Notes under the pieces: generated by a model | Seen by the model: only the letters and a program-made list of their open reading frames with translations | What the model was told of the DNA's origin: nothing | The model's database searches: none | Part shown: positions 6,804-15,670 of the stretch, piece by piece | Layout of the letters: the number at the start of each line of letters is the position of its first letter | How positions within the stretch are numbered: the first letter of the stretch is position 1 | Made by a program: the position numbers and the translations under genes | Virus record (IMG/VR): IMGVR_UViG_3300037492_000052 | Location: 1 to 37,367 of that record | Length of the DNA stretch: 37,367 nt | From: a virus | Direction: 5' to 3' (one strand)

Positions 6804-9155
6804 GTGAAGAAAAGACGACTCGATTTAGTTTTTCCATTTTCGGGGCTAAATCGGCAGGGATCATATCGTCAACAGGCACCCTACTCTTCAGCCGATCTCC
6901 TGAATGTCAGGGGAACCGGCACGCTGGCTGGTAGGGAGCGCGGTGGCAGCCGTCCGGGGCTCATGCAGTCCCACGTTGACGATATTGGGTCTAACGTCAG
7001 GATGCTCTCTCCGATGGTCCTGGCGCTTGGAGATGGGTTCGCAAACTTCTCCGATACCTTCAGCGGTCTTTCGATGGCCGCTGCGTGGTCTAAGCCAGCT
7101 TGGGCCGCGTCCCTTCCGTTGATTCTTTCCGCTGTCCCTGCTGCTACAGTTGATACAACCGTAGCAGATGGGGCGGCGATCTTGACTCAGCAAACGATTG
7201 ATGTGGCGCAATCGTACACAGTCGAGGCTCTCATAGTTCCTTGGGAGGGTGCTTTCCACGGCAAGTATCGGTTGTACTTGCGCATGGCCAGCACGCCAGC
7301 CATCGGGACCGCCGGAGTCACGGTGGAATTGACCTCTACTGGAACGTCTGGCGCGTACTCGATCACATTGACTAATGCGACTACCGTAGTGCATACCGCA
7401 ACGGGAACGATCACACCAAGGGCCGGGTGGCTCTCTGCTACTGTAGTCGGCGACAATGTGACGGTATATTGGTGCGATACTGAAGTGATCTCATCTCATG
7501 CCGTGACTGCTCCGGCAGCGGGAAGTATGGTGGGATTCGGGTTGGTGTGTTCAGTCGCTGGTGGCGTGAATCTCGTCAACGTCTTTCGTTTGCAGTATTA
7601 CTCCACCGCAGCCGTGAATTCCTTGCGGTCTATATTGGTCGCTTCAGCCGATGGAGACCTGTGGCGTGAAACCGAATACCGTCGCCTAGAGAAACTCTCC
7701 ACGACATTATCATTGAGTGATAGTTCCCCGTTGATGGCAACGCAAAGCGGGCAAGAACTCTACATTGCTGATTGGTGCCATCCTGTCGCTCACTCAACCG
7801 ATGGAACTGTCGCTGGGACTACTTTCGACGACGCAGCCGGTAAGAATTGGGTTACGCTTGGGGTGAGTGCTGCTGACATGGTGGTCGTGGTATCCAATCC
7901 CACGGGAACCGCCGTCGCTGGCACATACAAGATTTCGACTGTTGCAGCGGGAACCATAACGCTGTCATCTTCGGCTGGAACTGGAAGTTGCTCGTATCGA
8001 ATCGAGCGGGCTCCGAAGGTCTATGATCCACTGCTGGAAACATTGTCGCTGATGACTGCGACACTTTCGGGAACGATCAGCACACAAACATCTCCTGGTC
8101 AGGTTCCTTCGGGGTGTCCGTTGATCTGCCGATTCATGGATCGCGTTGTATTCGCTGGCGGCGAAGTGGCTCCTCATGTTTGGTATATGTCGCGTCAAGG
8201 TTATCCGCTCGATTGGGATTACTCGCAAGAGGATGTCCAGGCTGCCATCGCAGGGACCGCAAGCGCGGCCGGGGTGCCCGGCGAAGGAATTACTGCCCTG
8301 GTTCCGCACAGCGATGACTACCTAATTCTTGGGTGCCGAAATTCGCTATGGCGTATGCGTGGGGACCCTGCATCAGGTGGTCAACTCGATTGCATAAGTC
8401 ATGCGGTAGGAATTATAGGTCCTAAAGCGTGGTGCTTGACACCCGATGGGATTCTCGTGTTCCTGTCGTTGGACGGTATCTACGGAGTGCTTCCCGGTGG
8501 CGATGCTTTCCCTCAAGCGATGTCTCGACCGATGTTGCCAAGGGAACTGCAAAATCTCAATCCAGATGAACTGACGATCTCGCTTGAATACGATATCCAG
8601 GGAACTGGAATTCATATCTACTTGACACCAACTTCATCGAACACTCAGATTCATTGGTGGATGGATTGGAATCGCAAGACGTTCTGGCCTATGTCGCTTA
8701 GTGCTGACCATGAACCGACTGCGACATGCACGTTGCAGGCGACCGCGATAGAAGAGTCGGGCGTCATACTTGGCGGGCGCGATGGCAAGTTGCGCCGCAT
8801 GAATGACCTATCAGAGGATGATTGCGGAACTGACTTCACATCTTACGCTGTGTTAGGACCTGTCGCATTGAACAGCGATCTTGATGTCGGAACTGTCCAT
8901 TCACTTGATGCCGTCATTGCAGAGGACAGCGGCGATGTGACGTGGGCATTACAGCCATCGCTTACGTTCGAGGGCACGTTCAGCGCTACCGCGACATCGA
9001 CTGGAACGTGGGTCGCCGGTATCAATGCGACAGTGCATCCCGACGCTCGCGGTCAAGCGTTCGTGTTGAAGTTGACTGGGGAGACGGGGCGCCGGTGGGC
9101 GTTGGAGCAAATCACCGCGACAGTAAAAACTGGCGGTCGAAGGAGGATTCCGTAA
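6804..9155 (+). CDS. Tail nozzle-like protein
   Basis: The product has 783 residues. The basic N-terminus (KKRRLDLVFPFSGLNRQGSYRQQ) leads to a segment with YSSADLLNVR and GRERGGSRPGL, which is typical of podovirus tubular or stabilisation proteins. Residues about 100-260 form a beta-rich insert that resembles a carbohydrate-binding or concanavalin-like domain. The second half has beta-propeller-like blades, for example YLILGCRNSLWRMRG and GILVFLSLDGIYGVLPGG. This architecture fits T7 gp12, P22 gp10 or SU10-type nozzle proteins, which form the tail tip below the adaptor. The start is a GTG. The stop overlaps the next ATG (TAATG). Confidence 0.6.
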   Translation: MKKRRLDLVFPFSGLNRQGSYRQQAPYSSADLLNVRGTGTLAGRERGGSRPGLMQSHVDDIGSNVRMLSPMVLALGDGFANFSDTFSGLSMAAAWSKPAWAASLPLILSAVPAATVDTTVADGAAILTQQTIDVAQSYTVEALIVPWEGAFHGKYRLYLRMASTPAIGTAGVTVELTSTGTSGAYSITLTNATTVVHTATGTITPRAGWLSATVVGDNVTVYWCDTEVISSHAVTAPAAGSMVGFGLVCSVAGGVNLVNVFRLQYYSTAAVNSLRSILVASADGDLWRETEYRRLEKLSTTLSLSDSSPLMATQSGQELYIADWCHPVAHSTDGTVAGTTFDDAAGKNWVTLGVSAADMVVVVSNPTGTAVAGTYKISTVAAGTITLSSSAGTGSCSYRIERAPKVYDPLLETLSLMTATLSGTISTQTSPGQVPSGCPLICRFMDRVVFAGGEVAPHVWYMSRQGYPLDWDYSQEDVQAAIAGTASAAGVPGEGITALVPHSDDYLILGCRNSLWRMRGDPASGGQLDCISHAVGIIGPKAWCLTPDGILVFLSLDGIYGVLPGGDAFPQAMSRPMLPRELQNLNPDELTISLEYDIQGTGIHIYLTPTSSNTQIHWWMDWNRKTFWPMSLSADHEPTATCTLQATAIEESGVILGGRDGKLRRMNDLSEDDCGTDFTSYAVLGPVALNSDLDVGTVHSLDAVIAEDSGDVTWALQPSLTFEGTFSATATSTGTWVAGINATVHPDARGQAFVLKLTGETGRRWALEQITATVKTGGRRRIP

Positions 9156-9652
9156 TGTCAACATCCTATGATAATTTGGGAGGTAAGGGAGATAGAACTG
9201 CCTTAATCACTGTAACTGCAACTAAGGGAATAACGTATGTCTCCCCCGGAAATATAACTTACTTCGTGAATGGAAACACGACGGAAAGTAAGGTATATCT
9301 GTCGAACCAAGCCGTAGCTGGATTGTATATTAGATTCGATTTTGGTGTAGGAGCGAGCAAGATAATCGACGAGGCTACGTGGTATCAGAGTGTCAGTTCC
9401 ACTCATGGAGTATGGCAGTGGCAGGGGTCAAGCGACGCTGCATCATGGACTGATATAGGTGCCACTTTCACTTTAGGTGGTACAGTTCAAGTTCAGACAT
9501 CCTTGAGTGGGAATTTGAGCGGATATAGATATTACCAAATGATTGGCGTTAGCGGAAATGCCGTCAATACACCCTGGACTCGTGAGATCGAGTTCAAGAT
9601 TGATAATCTTCCGACAGTATTGACAATGCCACTCTTCCAACTAGCAATATAG
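9155..9652 (+). CDS. Discoidin-like domain protein
   Basis: The product has 165 residues. The same frame stays open upstream into the previous gene, but the ATG at 9155 overlaps the previous stop and has a perfect AAGGAGGA ahead. Residues about 45-150 show an F5/8 type C (discoidin-like) layout: YIRFDFGVG, then WYQSVSSTHGVWQWQGSSDA, WTDIG and GYRYYQMIGVSG. Such domains often bind sugars. It is probably a tail appendage that contacts the host surface. It follows the nozzle-like gene and precedes a run of small appendage genes. The domain call is by eye and moderate. Confidence 0.6.
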   Translation: MSTSYDNLGGKGDRTALITVTATKGITYVSPGNITYFVNGNTTESKVYLSNQAVAGLYIRFDFGVGASKIIDEATWYQSVSSTHGVWQWQGSSDAASWTDIGATFTLGGTVQVQTSLSGNLSGYRYYQMIGVSGNAVNTPWTREIEFKIDNLPTVLTMPLFQLAI

Positions 9653-9660
9653 GTCGTTTC

Positions 9661-10104
9661 ATGGCAAACATCTTGTATCAGATTGGTCTCGTTGATCTGC
9701 TCACGACAGCAAAGACGTGGGGCGCAGGCACATGGAAGGCCGCTCTTGAGCGTAGCACTTCAACATATACGCCATCTAAGGATGACAACTCAATCCTTGA
9801 TGCGTCGGGGCTCATATTGATTACCGTCGCATCTTACACTACGCAAACAATCGGGTCTCCGACTGTTGTTGTCGATGACGCTAACGACAGAATTGTCGTG
9901 AGTTGTGCCTCAATAGCTTTCGGGGCACTTGAGGCCGGGCAGACCGTCAAGTCAATTATCATCTATCGAGACGACGGTGGGAATGGTGTTCCTCTCCTGC
10001 GAGTGGACACTGACGCCGGTGGCTTGCTCCCGCGCGCTCTTGGCGGGGGCACGTTCACTGTCGCGCTGAATGCCGTTGGACTTATGACAATCGCTCAGGC
10101 GTAA
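9661..10104 (+). CDS. Small tail-associated structural protein
   Basis: The product has 147 residues. It begins MANILYQIGLVDLLTTAKTW followed by a Leu/Thr-rich beta domain, and ends with a Gly-rich PRALGGGTFTVALNAVGLM segment. This form, with an N-terminal helix that names a length or position and a short beta domain whose end resembles a virion attachment site, recurs in phage appendage clusters. No enzymatic motif is present. The stop is one base before the next ATG. The function is unproven and the structural role is inferred from context. Confidence 0.6.
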   Translation: MANILYQIGLVDLLTTAKTWGAGTWKAALERSTSTYTPSKDDNSILDASGLILITVASYTTQTIGSPTVVVDDANDRIVVSCASIAFGALEAGQTVKSIIIYRDDGGNGVPLLRVDTDAGGLLPRALGGGTFTVALNAVGLMTIAQA

Positions 10105-10105
10105 C

Positions 10106-10936
10106 ATGCTGTACGATCTCACTATTGTTGACGGTACAGTAGGCCAGCTTCCGCTGCTTACTAGTTCGTTGACGTTGTGGGCTCCTGAGATGGTTCTGCC
10201 TGACCCTATTGTTATCACGCTTCCGTTATTCTCAATGTCGGGATCGTTATTTGACCCGACGACTCAGAATAACGTAACGGTAAACCTTCCGCTACTCGAT
10301 TGTCATATTTCATTATTGTCTCCGGTAGTTGCTTCGTCATTCGCTGTGATTCCAAGCACTACGTCGGGTGCTGTGAGGGCTCGAAGGCGAGCGCCAAATC
10401 CCTATAGCCAGACCGAGATGCGGAGAGCTTCGCAGTTGAGTAAGGTCGATTCTAGCGACAATGAGATACTAATAGCAACTGTCAACGAGAGCCTACTTGG
10501 AATACAATCCGACCTCACTTTCTTAGAAGAAGAAATGGATGCCATCTTGGCGTCATCTGACACAACGAATTCAGCAGAGACCGACGAGACGATTGCTATT
10601 GGCCAGTGTGTCTACATGAAGAACACTGGTCGCGTCGGATTGGCTAGGGCGAATGCTGCGGCTACTCGAAAGGTCGCTGGTATCGCCATTACGGCGGCCA
10701 CTTCGGGTTATGCAGTGAAGTACAATGCAGATGGAAAACTCACGAGGTCTGATTGGACCGCTGTTGCGGGTGCTGCCGCGCTTTCTCCTGGAACTGATTA
10801 CTTCTTGAGTACCTCGTCCGCTGGATCAATCACGTCAACTGCCCCGACTTCTGCTGGGGATTACGTCGTGAGAGTTGGAGTCGCTTCGTCTACTACTGTC
10901 CTCGACATTGAAATCGAAAACCCCATTTTACTCTAA
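10106..10936 (+). CDS. Appendage protein with shared C-terminal module
   Basis: The product has 276 residues. The N-terminal 85 residues are hydrophobic and beta-rich (TVDGTVGQLPLLTSSLTL and PLFSMSGSLFDPT). A charged helical linker follows (residues about 90-155, RARRRAPNPYSQTEMRRAS). The C-terminal about 110 residues (GQCVYMKNTGRVGLARAN to ENPILL) match the C-terminal module of the next two genes, with shared landmarks VAGIAITAA, YKVRVG-type segments and a terminal PILL. It lacks the PLVI..GQI.QLQ.GD anchor found in those genes. It is probably a virion fibre or decoration protein built by module exchange. Confidence 0.6.
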   Translation: MLYDLTIVDGTVGQLPLLTSSLTLWAPEMVLPDPIVITLPLFSMSGSLFDPTTQNNVTVNLPLLDCHISLLSPVVASSFAVIPSTTSGAVRARRRAPNPYSQTEMRRASQLSKVDSSDNEILIATVNESLLGIQSDLTFLEEEMDAILASSDTTNSAETDETIAIGQCVYMKNTGRVGLARANAAATRKVAGIAITAATSGYAVKYNADGKLTRSDWTAVAGAAALSPGTDYFLSTSSAGSITSTAPTSAGDYVVRVGVASSTTVLDIEIENPILL

Positions 10937-10948
10937 GGAACACCTGCT

Positions 10949-11431
10949 ATGGCGGCGCGAAAACCCCTTGTGATTGTGGCCGGTCAAATTGAGCAACTCC
11001 AGTCAGGGGATACGCTCAGTGCGACAGTTGCGGAAGTTGAAACCATTACTCAAACGAATGGCGAAGCCGACGCTCTCGTTATTGGGTCGGCTGTCTATAA
11101 TGACGCTGCTGATTCAGTGAAGCGCGGTCAGTCTAATGCCGCTGCGACATCCGAAATTATCGGGTTTGCTACTGCGGCTACGATAGCTACTGGACAACCC
11201 GCCACCGTGCAGACCAGTGGAGTTCTTGAAGCTACAACCGATCAGTGGGATGCGATGTCTGATCTAACTGGTGGATTGAATGTCGGTGAGGTATACTATT
11301 TAGACGATGCGGTTGCTGGCGAAATTACTGCGACTGCGCCGACTACCGCAGCTAAGTACGTCGTGAGAGTTGGAAGGGCGATCAGTACAACTGGTCTGTT
11401 GATTGAAATTCGCGCACCGATTCTTTTGTAA
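10949..11431 (+). CDS. Appendage protein, paralog 1
   Basis: The product has 160 residues. The N-terminus has the anchor P6 L7 V8 I9 xx G12 Q13 I14 x Q16 L17 Q18 x G20 D21, seen in phage fibre proteins. The rest is the beta-rich module with ITQTNGEADALVIGSAVYND, SDAADSVKRG, TSEIIGFATAATIATGQPA and a C-terminal PILL. It is clearly homologous to the next gene along its whole length. It probably forms trimers or hexamers on the virion, but the location is inferred. AAGGA precedes the ATG. Confidence 0.65.
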   Translation: MAARKPLVIVAGQIEQLQSGDTLSATVAEVETITQTNGEADALVIGSAVYNDAADSVKRGQSNAAATSEIIGFATAATIATGQPATVQTSGVLEATTDQWDAMSDLTGGLNVGEVYYLDDAVAGEITATAPTTAAKYVVRVGRAISTTGLLIEIRAPILL

Positions 11432-11451
11432 TTCAATTCTTTTGTAATCCA
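11420..11451 (+). repeat. 16-bp tandem duplication at a stop codon
   Basis: ATTCTTTTGTAATTCA at 11420-11435 is followed directly by ATTCTTTTGTAATCCA at 11436-11451, with one mismatch. The first copy contains the final Ile-Leu-Leu codons and stop of the preceding gene. The second is non-coding leader. Replication slippage is the likely cause. Confidence 0.8.
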
Positions 11452-11476
11452 ATCCAAGAAAAAAAGGGGACTTAAT

Positions 11477-11971
11477 ATGTCCGCTCGAATACCGCTTATA
11501 ATTAAAGATGGCGAGATTCAACAGCTTCAAGCTGGCGACACTCTCGACTGCGCTCAAGTCGAAATTGAAATAGTTACGCAAACCAATGGGGAAGCCAACG
11601 CTTTAGTAATCTGTTCTGCCGTCTATAACGACGGCGCTGATTCCGTCAAGCGAGCTATAGCTACTGCCGTAGCAACCTCGGAGGTTCTTGGGTTGGCGAC
11701 TGCCGCTACTATAGCCGCCGGTCAGCCTGCTACGATCCAGACTAGCGGGGTGCTGGCGGCTACGACCGGCCAGTGGGATGCTATGGCCGCTGCTGCTGAT
11801 TCACAGAGCGGCGGATTGACAGTCGGGCAAGTGTATTATCTTGACGAAGCCGCTGCCGGAAAGTACACAAAGACTGGAACTGACACTGTTGGTTCGGCTC
11901 TCGTCAGGATCGGTATTGCTATCAGCACGACCGAGATGCTCATTGGAATCAGTGAACCCATTTTGTTGTAG
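11477..11971 (+). CDS. Appendage protein, paralog 2
   Basis: The product has 164 residues. The same N-terminal anchor is present (P6 L7 I8 I9 xx G12 E13 I14 x Q16 L17 Q18 x G20 D21), followed by the same beta module with IVTQTNGEANALVICSAVYN, DSVKRA, TSEVLGLATAATIAAGQPA and a C-terminal PILL. A seven-residue or so insertion (AAADSQS) lies before GGLTVGQVYYLDEAAAG. The gene is a tandem duplicate of the one at 10949, and a poly-A/GGGG leader gives its ribosome site. It is probably a second, divergent virion appendage. Confidence 0.65.
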   Translation: MSARIPLIIKDGEIQQLQAGDTLDCAQVEIEIVTQTNGEANALVICSAVYNDGADSVKRAIATAVATSEVLGLATAATIAAGQPATIQTSGVLAATTGQWDAMAAAADSQSGGLTVGQVYYLDEAAAGKYTKTGTDTVGSALVRIGIAISTTEMLIGISEPILL

Positions 11972-11973
11972 TC

Positions 11974-13815
11974 ATGGCAACGAAAATTCCACTTGTAATA
12001 TCCGCCGGTCAGGTGCAGCAACTTCAGGCTGGTGACAGCATTGACATAGCTGGCGATGCGTACTCGCTCGTGGATGGAACTCGTCCATTCACGGGCGTTG
12101 TTGGTGGCAAACTGCCTACGGAATCGTCTCATCTCGCAACGAAGGAATATGTCGATAGCGCTGTGAATTTCGTGCATGAATTGTATCTCACCAATACGGC
12201 TGATGCTATTGGCGGGATATACTACAAGATGGTTGAAGCTCCAACGGGGGAAGCGGCTGGCACGTTTACTATTGCGTCCCTTGGGGCAGGAACCCACGCG
12301 CTGACTAACTTCATTTCGATTGCGGGTACTCCAGGCGCCACCATTCTCAAGAGTGGTATCTACGAATCTCATATACATGCTCAGGTAACAGTAGGAAATA
12401 AACCTACGAAGATTAAATTCGAGTTGCATAAGAGAGCATCTGGCGGTGCTGAGACTTTACTGATGACATCGGAATCGTCTGAATATGTTACTGCTGCCGC
12501 TACCGTGAATATCCATGCCACACTGGCGGATGACGAAATACTTCTCGTAACTGATAGGCTAGTCATTAAGTATTACGCCGTGGTTGAAGCTACTGGTAGT
12601 GACGTGACAGTTGTGCTGTCAGTTGAGGGTACTACTGTGGCGCACTTCGCATTTCCGACGACGACTGAAATTCTAAGCACGGTCTTTCTTCGTCAGGACG
12701 GAACAAAGGAACTGACCGGAAACTTGGCTGTTACCGCCACCAAGACAGTGGATGGTCGTGATGTGTCAGTTGACGGCACGGCACTAGATGATATCGCTGG
12801 CGGATACTCACGGGGTAACGCGCTAATTAACGGTGGATTCGATTTCTTCCAGCGCACTGCGCCCGGAACCTTGACGGCAGTTGCCGATGATGCTTATGGT
12901 CCAGATAGATGGAACCTATTGACGCAGACAGCATCCGTGCAAATTCAACGAGTGGCGGGAGACGTATATTCAGTAAACGCAGGACGCATGAAACAGAATC
13001 AGGCGTCCGCTCAACGAATGGGTTTACTACAGATTGTCGAGGCCGTTGACTCGAAAAGGTTTCGCGGTAAGACTGCGATTTTCCAGGCTCGGGTTAAGTG
13101 TAGTGCCAGTCAGGCGATTAGGATAGCCATCCTAGAATGGACGGGAACTGCTGACTCGGTTACGAGTGATGTCGTCAAGGATTGGACGAGTGCAACCTAT
13201 ACGGTTGATAATTTTTTCCTTGCTACTGGTTTGACGATTACGGCAGTCGCAGCCGTTACGCCAGATGCAGATACCTGGACTGCTATCTCAGTGAGCGGAA
13301 CGGTAAGTGCAAGTTGCAATAACATTATCGCTTTCATCTGGACTGAGGCAACGGCAGCGCAGAACGTAACTCTTGATGTTACCGAATCTGGGTTGTATTT
13401 CGGTAGCGTCGTGCGGTCATGGAATCCAAGGCCAGTTGCGCATGAGTTGGCTTTGTGCCAAAAATACTTCTATAGCTCTAGCGTGGTTTGTCCGGTAAAT
13501 GGTGCAGACACCACGACACTTGGGGCTGGTTGCGAGATTGGTGGTGGTACCGGCTTTTGTTTCGAGTCATCCGCACACTGTACTGGAGGGGGCGGGGTGT
13601 TGACTGTACCAATCACAATGCGTGCTGCGGCCACACCAACTGCGTATGGAACATCTCTGGGTTACTGGTTTTACCAAGCCGGTACCACCACTAGTTATCA
13701 AGCGATAAGTTTGATACACAACGGAAGACTACTATACATTGCCGGGTCAGTAGGTTTGGCCGACCTTAGATCAATATATTTATGTGGGGGCTTCACATTA
13801 GGATGCGAACTTTAA
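11974..13815 (+). CDS. Large tail fibre protein
   Basis: The product has 613 residues. Residues 1-21 carry the same anchor as the two preceding genes (P6 L7 V8 I9 xx G12 Q13 V14 x Q16 L17 Q18 x G20 D21). A fibre motif HLATKEYVDSAV lies near residues 52-63. A beta-rich jelly-roll-like domain spans about 65-235. A second fibre linker, TVDGRDVSVDG, lies near residue 257. The segment ALINGGFDFFQRTAPGT near residue 283, then YGPDRWNL, marks a C-terminal sugar-binding-like domain seen in many tail fibres. The C-terminal 110 residues are Cys-rich (CQKY, VVCPV, CEIGGGTGFC, CTGGGG, CGG, CEL). It is the best candidate for host-receptor recognition. Confidence 0.68.
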   Translation: MATKIPLVISAGQVQQLQAGDSIDIAGDAYSLVDGTRPFTGVVGGKLPTESSHLATKEYVDSAVNFVHELYLTNTADAIGGIYYKMVEAPTGEAAGTFTIASLGAGTHALTNFISIAGTPGATILKSGIYESHIHAQVTVGNKPTKIKFELHKRASGGAETLLMTSESSEYVTAAATVNIHATLADDEILLVTDRLVIKYYAVVEATGSDVTVVLSVEGTTVAHFAFPTTTEILSTVFLRQDGTKELTGNLAVTATKTVDGRDVSVDGTALDDIAGGYSRGNALINGGFDFFQRTAPGTLTAVADDAYGPDRWNLLTQTASVQIQRVAGDVYSVNAGRMKQNQASAQRMGLLQIVEAVDSKRFRGKTAIFQARVKCSASQAIRIAILEWTGTADSVTSDVVKDWTSATYTVDNFFLATGLTITAVAAVTPDADTWTAISVSGTVSASCNNIIAFIWTEATAAQNVTLDVTESGLYFGSVVRSWNPRPVAHELALCQKYFYSSSVVCPVNGADTTTLGAGCEIGGGTGFCFESSAHCTGGGGVLTVPITMRAAATPTAYGTSLGYWFYQAGTTTSYQAISLIHNGRLLYIAGSVGLADLRSIYLCGGFTLGCEL

Positions 13816-13830
13816 CGAGGAGAGTAACTC

Positions 13831-14187
13831 ATGTTCATTTTGTTTGGTGATAACCTCACCCCGGTAGCCGTGTTCGACACCAATGAGCAGTTAAGTGCTT
13901 ACGTCAACTCACTGGTTGCGTTCGGAACATCCGAGATTGATCCAGTCCTAAAAGCTCAGAGTGTGCTGGCCGGACAAGTTGACCACCAATCGCAGTCCAT
14001 ATCGAGCGTGTGGGAGTCAAACCCTGACTGGAAGAACACACTCAATAAAGCAAAGCTATGCCCAAGGAATCCGGCATGCGCTCCCGCCAGTTCTCTTGCG
14101 TTGCAGGCTGAGAAGGTGAAGATGCAAACGAAACACGACGAAGCTGTAGCTGAAATCGCCAGGATAGACGCACTACTCGGAGCGTAA
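13831..14187 (+). CDS. Small hypothetical protein after the tail fibre
   Basis: The product has 118 residues. The N-terminal beta segment (FILFGDNLTPVAVFDTNEQL) leads to a C-terminal charged helix (VKMQTKHDEAVAEIARIDALLG) that could be a coiled coil. Two Cys occur at KLCPRNPAC. A GAGGAGAG ribosome site precedes the ATG, and the next ATG lies two bases after the stop. It may be a fibre chaperone or minor appendage, judged only by position. Confidence 0.55.
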   Translation: MFILFGDNLTPVAVFDTNEQLSAYVNSLVAFGTSEIDPVLKAQSVLAGQVDHQSQSISSVWESNPDWKNTLNKAKLCPRNPACAPASSLALQAEKVKMQTKHDEAVAEIARIDALLGA

Positions 14188-14189
14188 TC

Positions 14190-15263
14190 ATGTCAGGTAA
14201 GTATGCCTACACTGCGTTGCCTGCCGTGGTTACACCGCTGGTACTGCCAGCGTTGTGGAACCCCGATTGGGATTTTCCGGGCGTGGCTCCTCCTGGTTGG
14301 GTGTTGACTGATGATACGGCAGTAGGGGAGGATGGAACAGTCAACTGGAGCAAGGGTAGAGTTATCGTAAGACCGCTTACTGGACTGCAAACAACGGATG
14401 AAGGCGGAACTGATTATGTTTATGTCAGATTGTCCAAAAGACCGAATACACTAGCTGCTCCTGGAATTACAGTAGTAACTGTTCCTATACACTCTTCCAA
14501 TGAGTCAGTTTGTAATTTAGATCAGAACTGGCTTGATTTTACTTCGGATAATTGGGGTACAGAGCAAGCCGTCAAACTAACTGGACTCCATACCGATGGT
14601 CCAGTTTCAACATTGTACGAGATACATACTGGACCAGCAACGGGAGGTGATCCGCTTTATCAAGATGTAGTAGGGGAACCCGCTCTCGCAACCCACTACG
14701 CTAATGAGGAATTGACTGTATTCACTGTGGAATTCATGGAGACTCAGGAAACATACTGTGCGCCTTGTCCTGGGCAGACATACAGCGTTTGCGATTCACC
14801 ATACCCAGAGCCAATACGGTGTCCTGGACGAACAAGCGAAAACGGAGGATATAGGCTCGAATCCGAGGTGCTTATGGATTACTCGAAGCAGAGCCTAAGG
14901 GAACTATGCGACGGACTTCCATTACTTGATCCTTCAGACGACGAATTCATTTTTCGTCTACAGACGGTAAGGACATATTCCGATAGGCCAACTACATATT
15001 ATTCTCATGGATCGGCGGGAGGAATTATCGGAAAGGATGGAGTAACCAGATGGGAGGGTGCGGATGTTGAGGTCGGCAAATATGCGCAAAGTGCGCATGT
15101 ACATCTATGGAAGAGTTGTACTGCGTCAGGTACATTATGCTTGGCACCTGGAACTCTTATTGCGTGTCTTTGTGATTGGATATTCCTCGAAGAGACTGCG
15201 GTAGGAAGCGAAACTACCTGCACATCTATAGAAATTCAGATTGTTTATCCGTGGGCATATTAA
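14190..15263 (+). CDS. Adhesin-like beta protein
   Basis: The product has 357 residues with no signal peptide. Residues about 60-165 contain a Calx-beta or cadherin-like motif seen in bacterial adhesins: VTVPIHSSNES, then LDFTSDNWGTEQAVKLTG, then a Thr/Gly-rich strand ending TGGDPLYQ. A Cys-rich stretch follows (TYCAPCPGQTYSVCD, IRCPG), and a C-terminal beta domain with four more Cys (SCTASGTLC, CLCDW) ends the protein. It directly follows the tail fibre and a small hypothetical gene, so a role in host binding is likely. The motif match is by eye. A structure prediction would test it. Confidence 0.55.
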   Translation: MSGKYAYTALPAVVTPLVLPALWNPDWDFPGVAPPGWVLTDDTAVGEDGTVNWSKGRVIVRPLTGLQTTDEGGTDYVYVRLSKRPNTLAAPGITVVTVPIHSSNESVCNLDQNWLDFTSDNWGTEQAVKLTGLHTDGPVSTLYEIHTGPATGGDPLYQDVVGEPALATHYANEELTVFTVEFMETQETYCAPCPGQTYSVCDSPYPEPIRCPGRTSENGGYRLESEVLMDYSKQSLRELCDGLPLLDPSDDEFIFRLQTVRTYSDRPTTYYSHGSAGGIIGKDGVTRWEGADVEVGKYAQSAHVHLWKSCTASGTLCLAPGTLIACLCDWIFLEETAVGSETTCTSIEIQIVYPWAY

Positions 15264-15266
15264 ACC

Positions 15267-15641
15267 ATGACTAGGCAATGCCAGCTACTTGTGATGAGTT
15301 CAGGGGTGGTGCAATTCTGTATCTGCGCTCAGAGTAAAAGGAGGGTAACTCAAGAAGAGTGCAACCGATGCAAGACGGCAGTTGCGGATTCTCCGAAATC
15401 TAAACCGAAATCTATTGCACAGAAGATAGTGAAGTATTCAACGGCCATTGCTAAATGGATGGCTGCCGGAATGCCAACACGAGAAGAATCCGAAGTCAAT
15501 TTCATTTACGATACTCATTGCGCTGGCTGCGCTGTGCTTGATAGTTGCCCATTGTGCGGATGCAAGGTCAACAAGAGTAAGATCGCTTTTCTGAATAAAA
15601 TCAAGATGGAAACTGAACATTGCCCGGAAGGCAAATGGTAA
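15267..15641 (+). CDS. Cys-rich zinc-type protein
   Basis: The product has 124 residues with ten cysteines in the order C18, C20, C32, C35, C85, C88, C94, C97, C99, C119. The C-terminal half, WMAAGMPTREESEV...CAGCAVLDSCPLCGCKV...KIKMETEHCPEGKW, matches a small phage Cys-rich family related to DUF6171, probably zinc-binding. The central basic stretch (PKSKPKSIAQKIVK) may contact nucleic acid. It lies three bases after the adhesin-like stop. Members occur among phage structural genes, but their role is not established. Confidence 0.6.
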   Translation: MTRQCQLLVMSSGVVQFCICAQSKRRVTQEECNRCKTAVADSPKSKPKSIAQKIVKYSTAIAKWMAAGMPTREESEVNFIYDTHCAGCAVLDSCPLCGCKVNKSKIAFLNKIKMETEHCPEGKW

Positions 15642-15670
15642 TCATAAATTCAACATAAGGGGAATATAAC

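Noticed and set aside
6888-7394. Leftward 168-codon frame
   Set aside because: It is antisense to the nozzle-like gene with Arg/Ser-rich shadow composition, and no ribosome site is seen.
8942-9154. Upstream extension of the discoidin-like gene
   Set aside because: The extension lies within the nozzle-like gene, has basic shadow composition, and the ATG at 9155 has an AAGGAGGA site.
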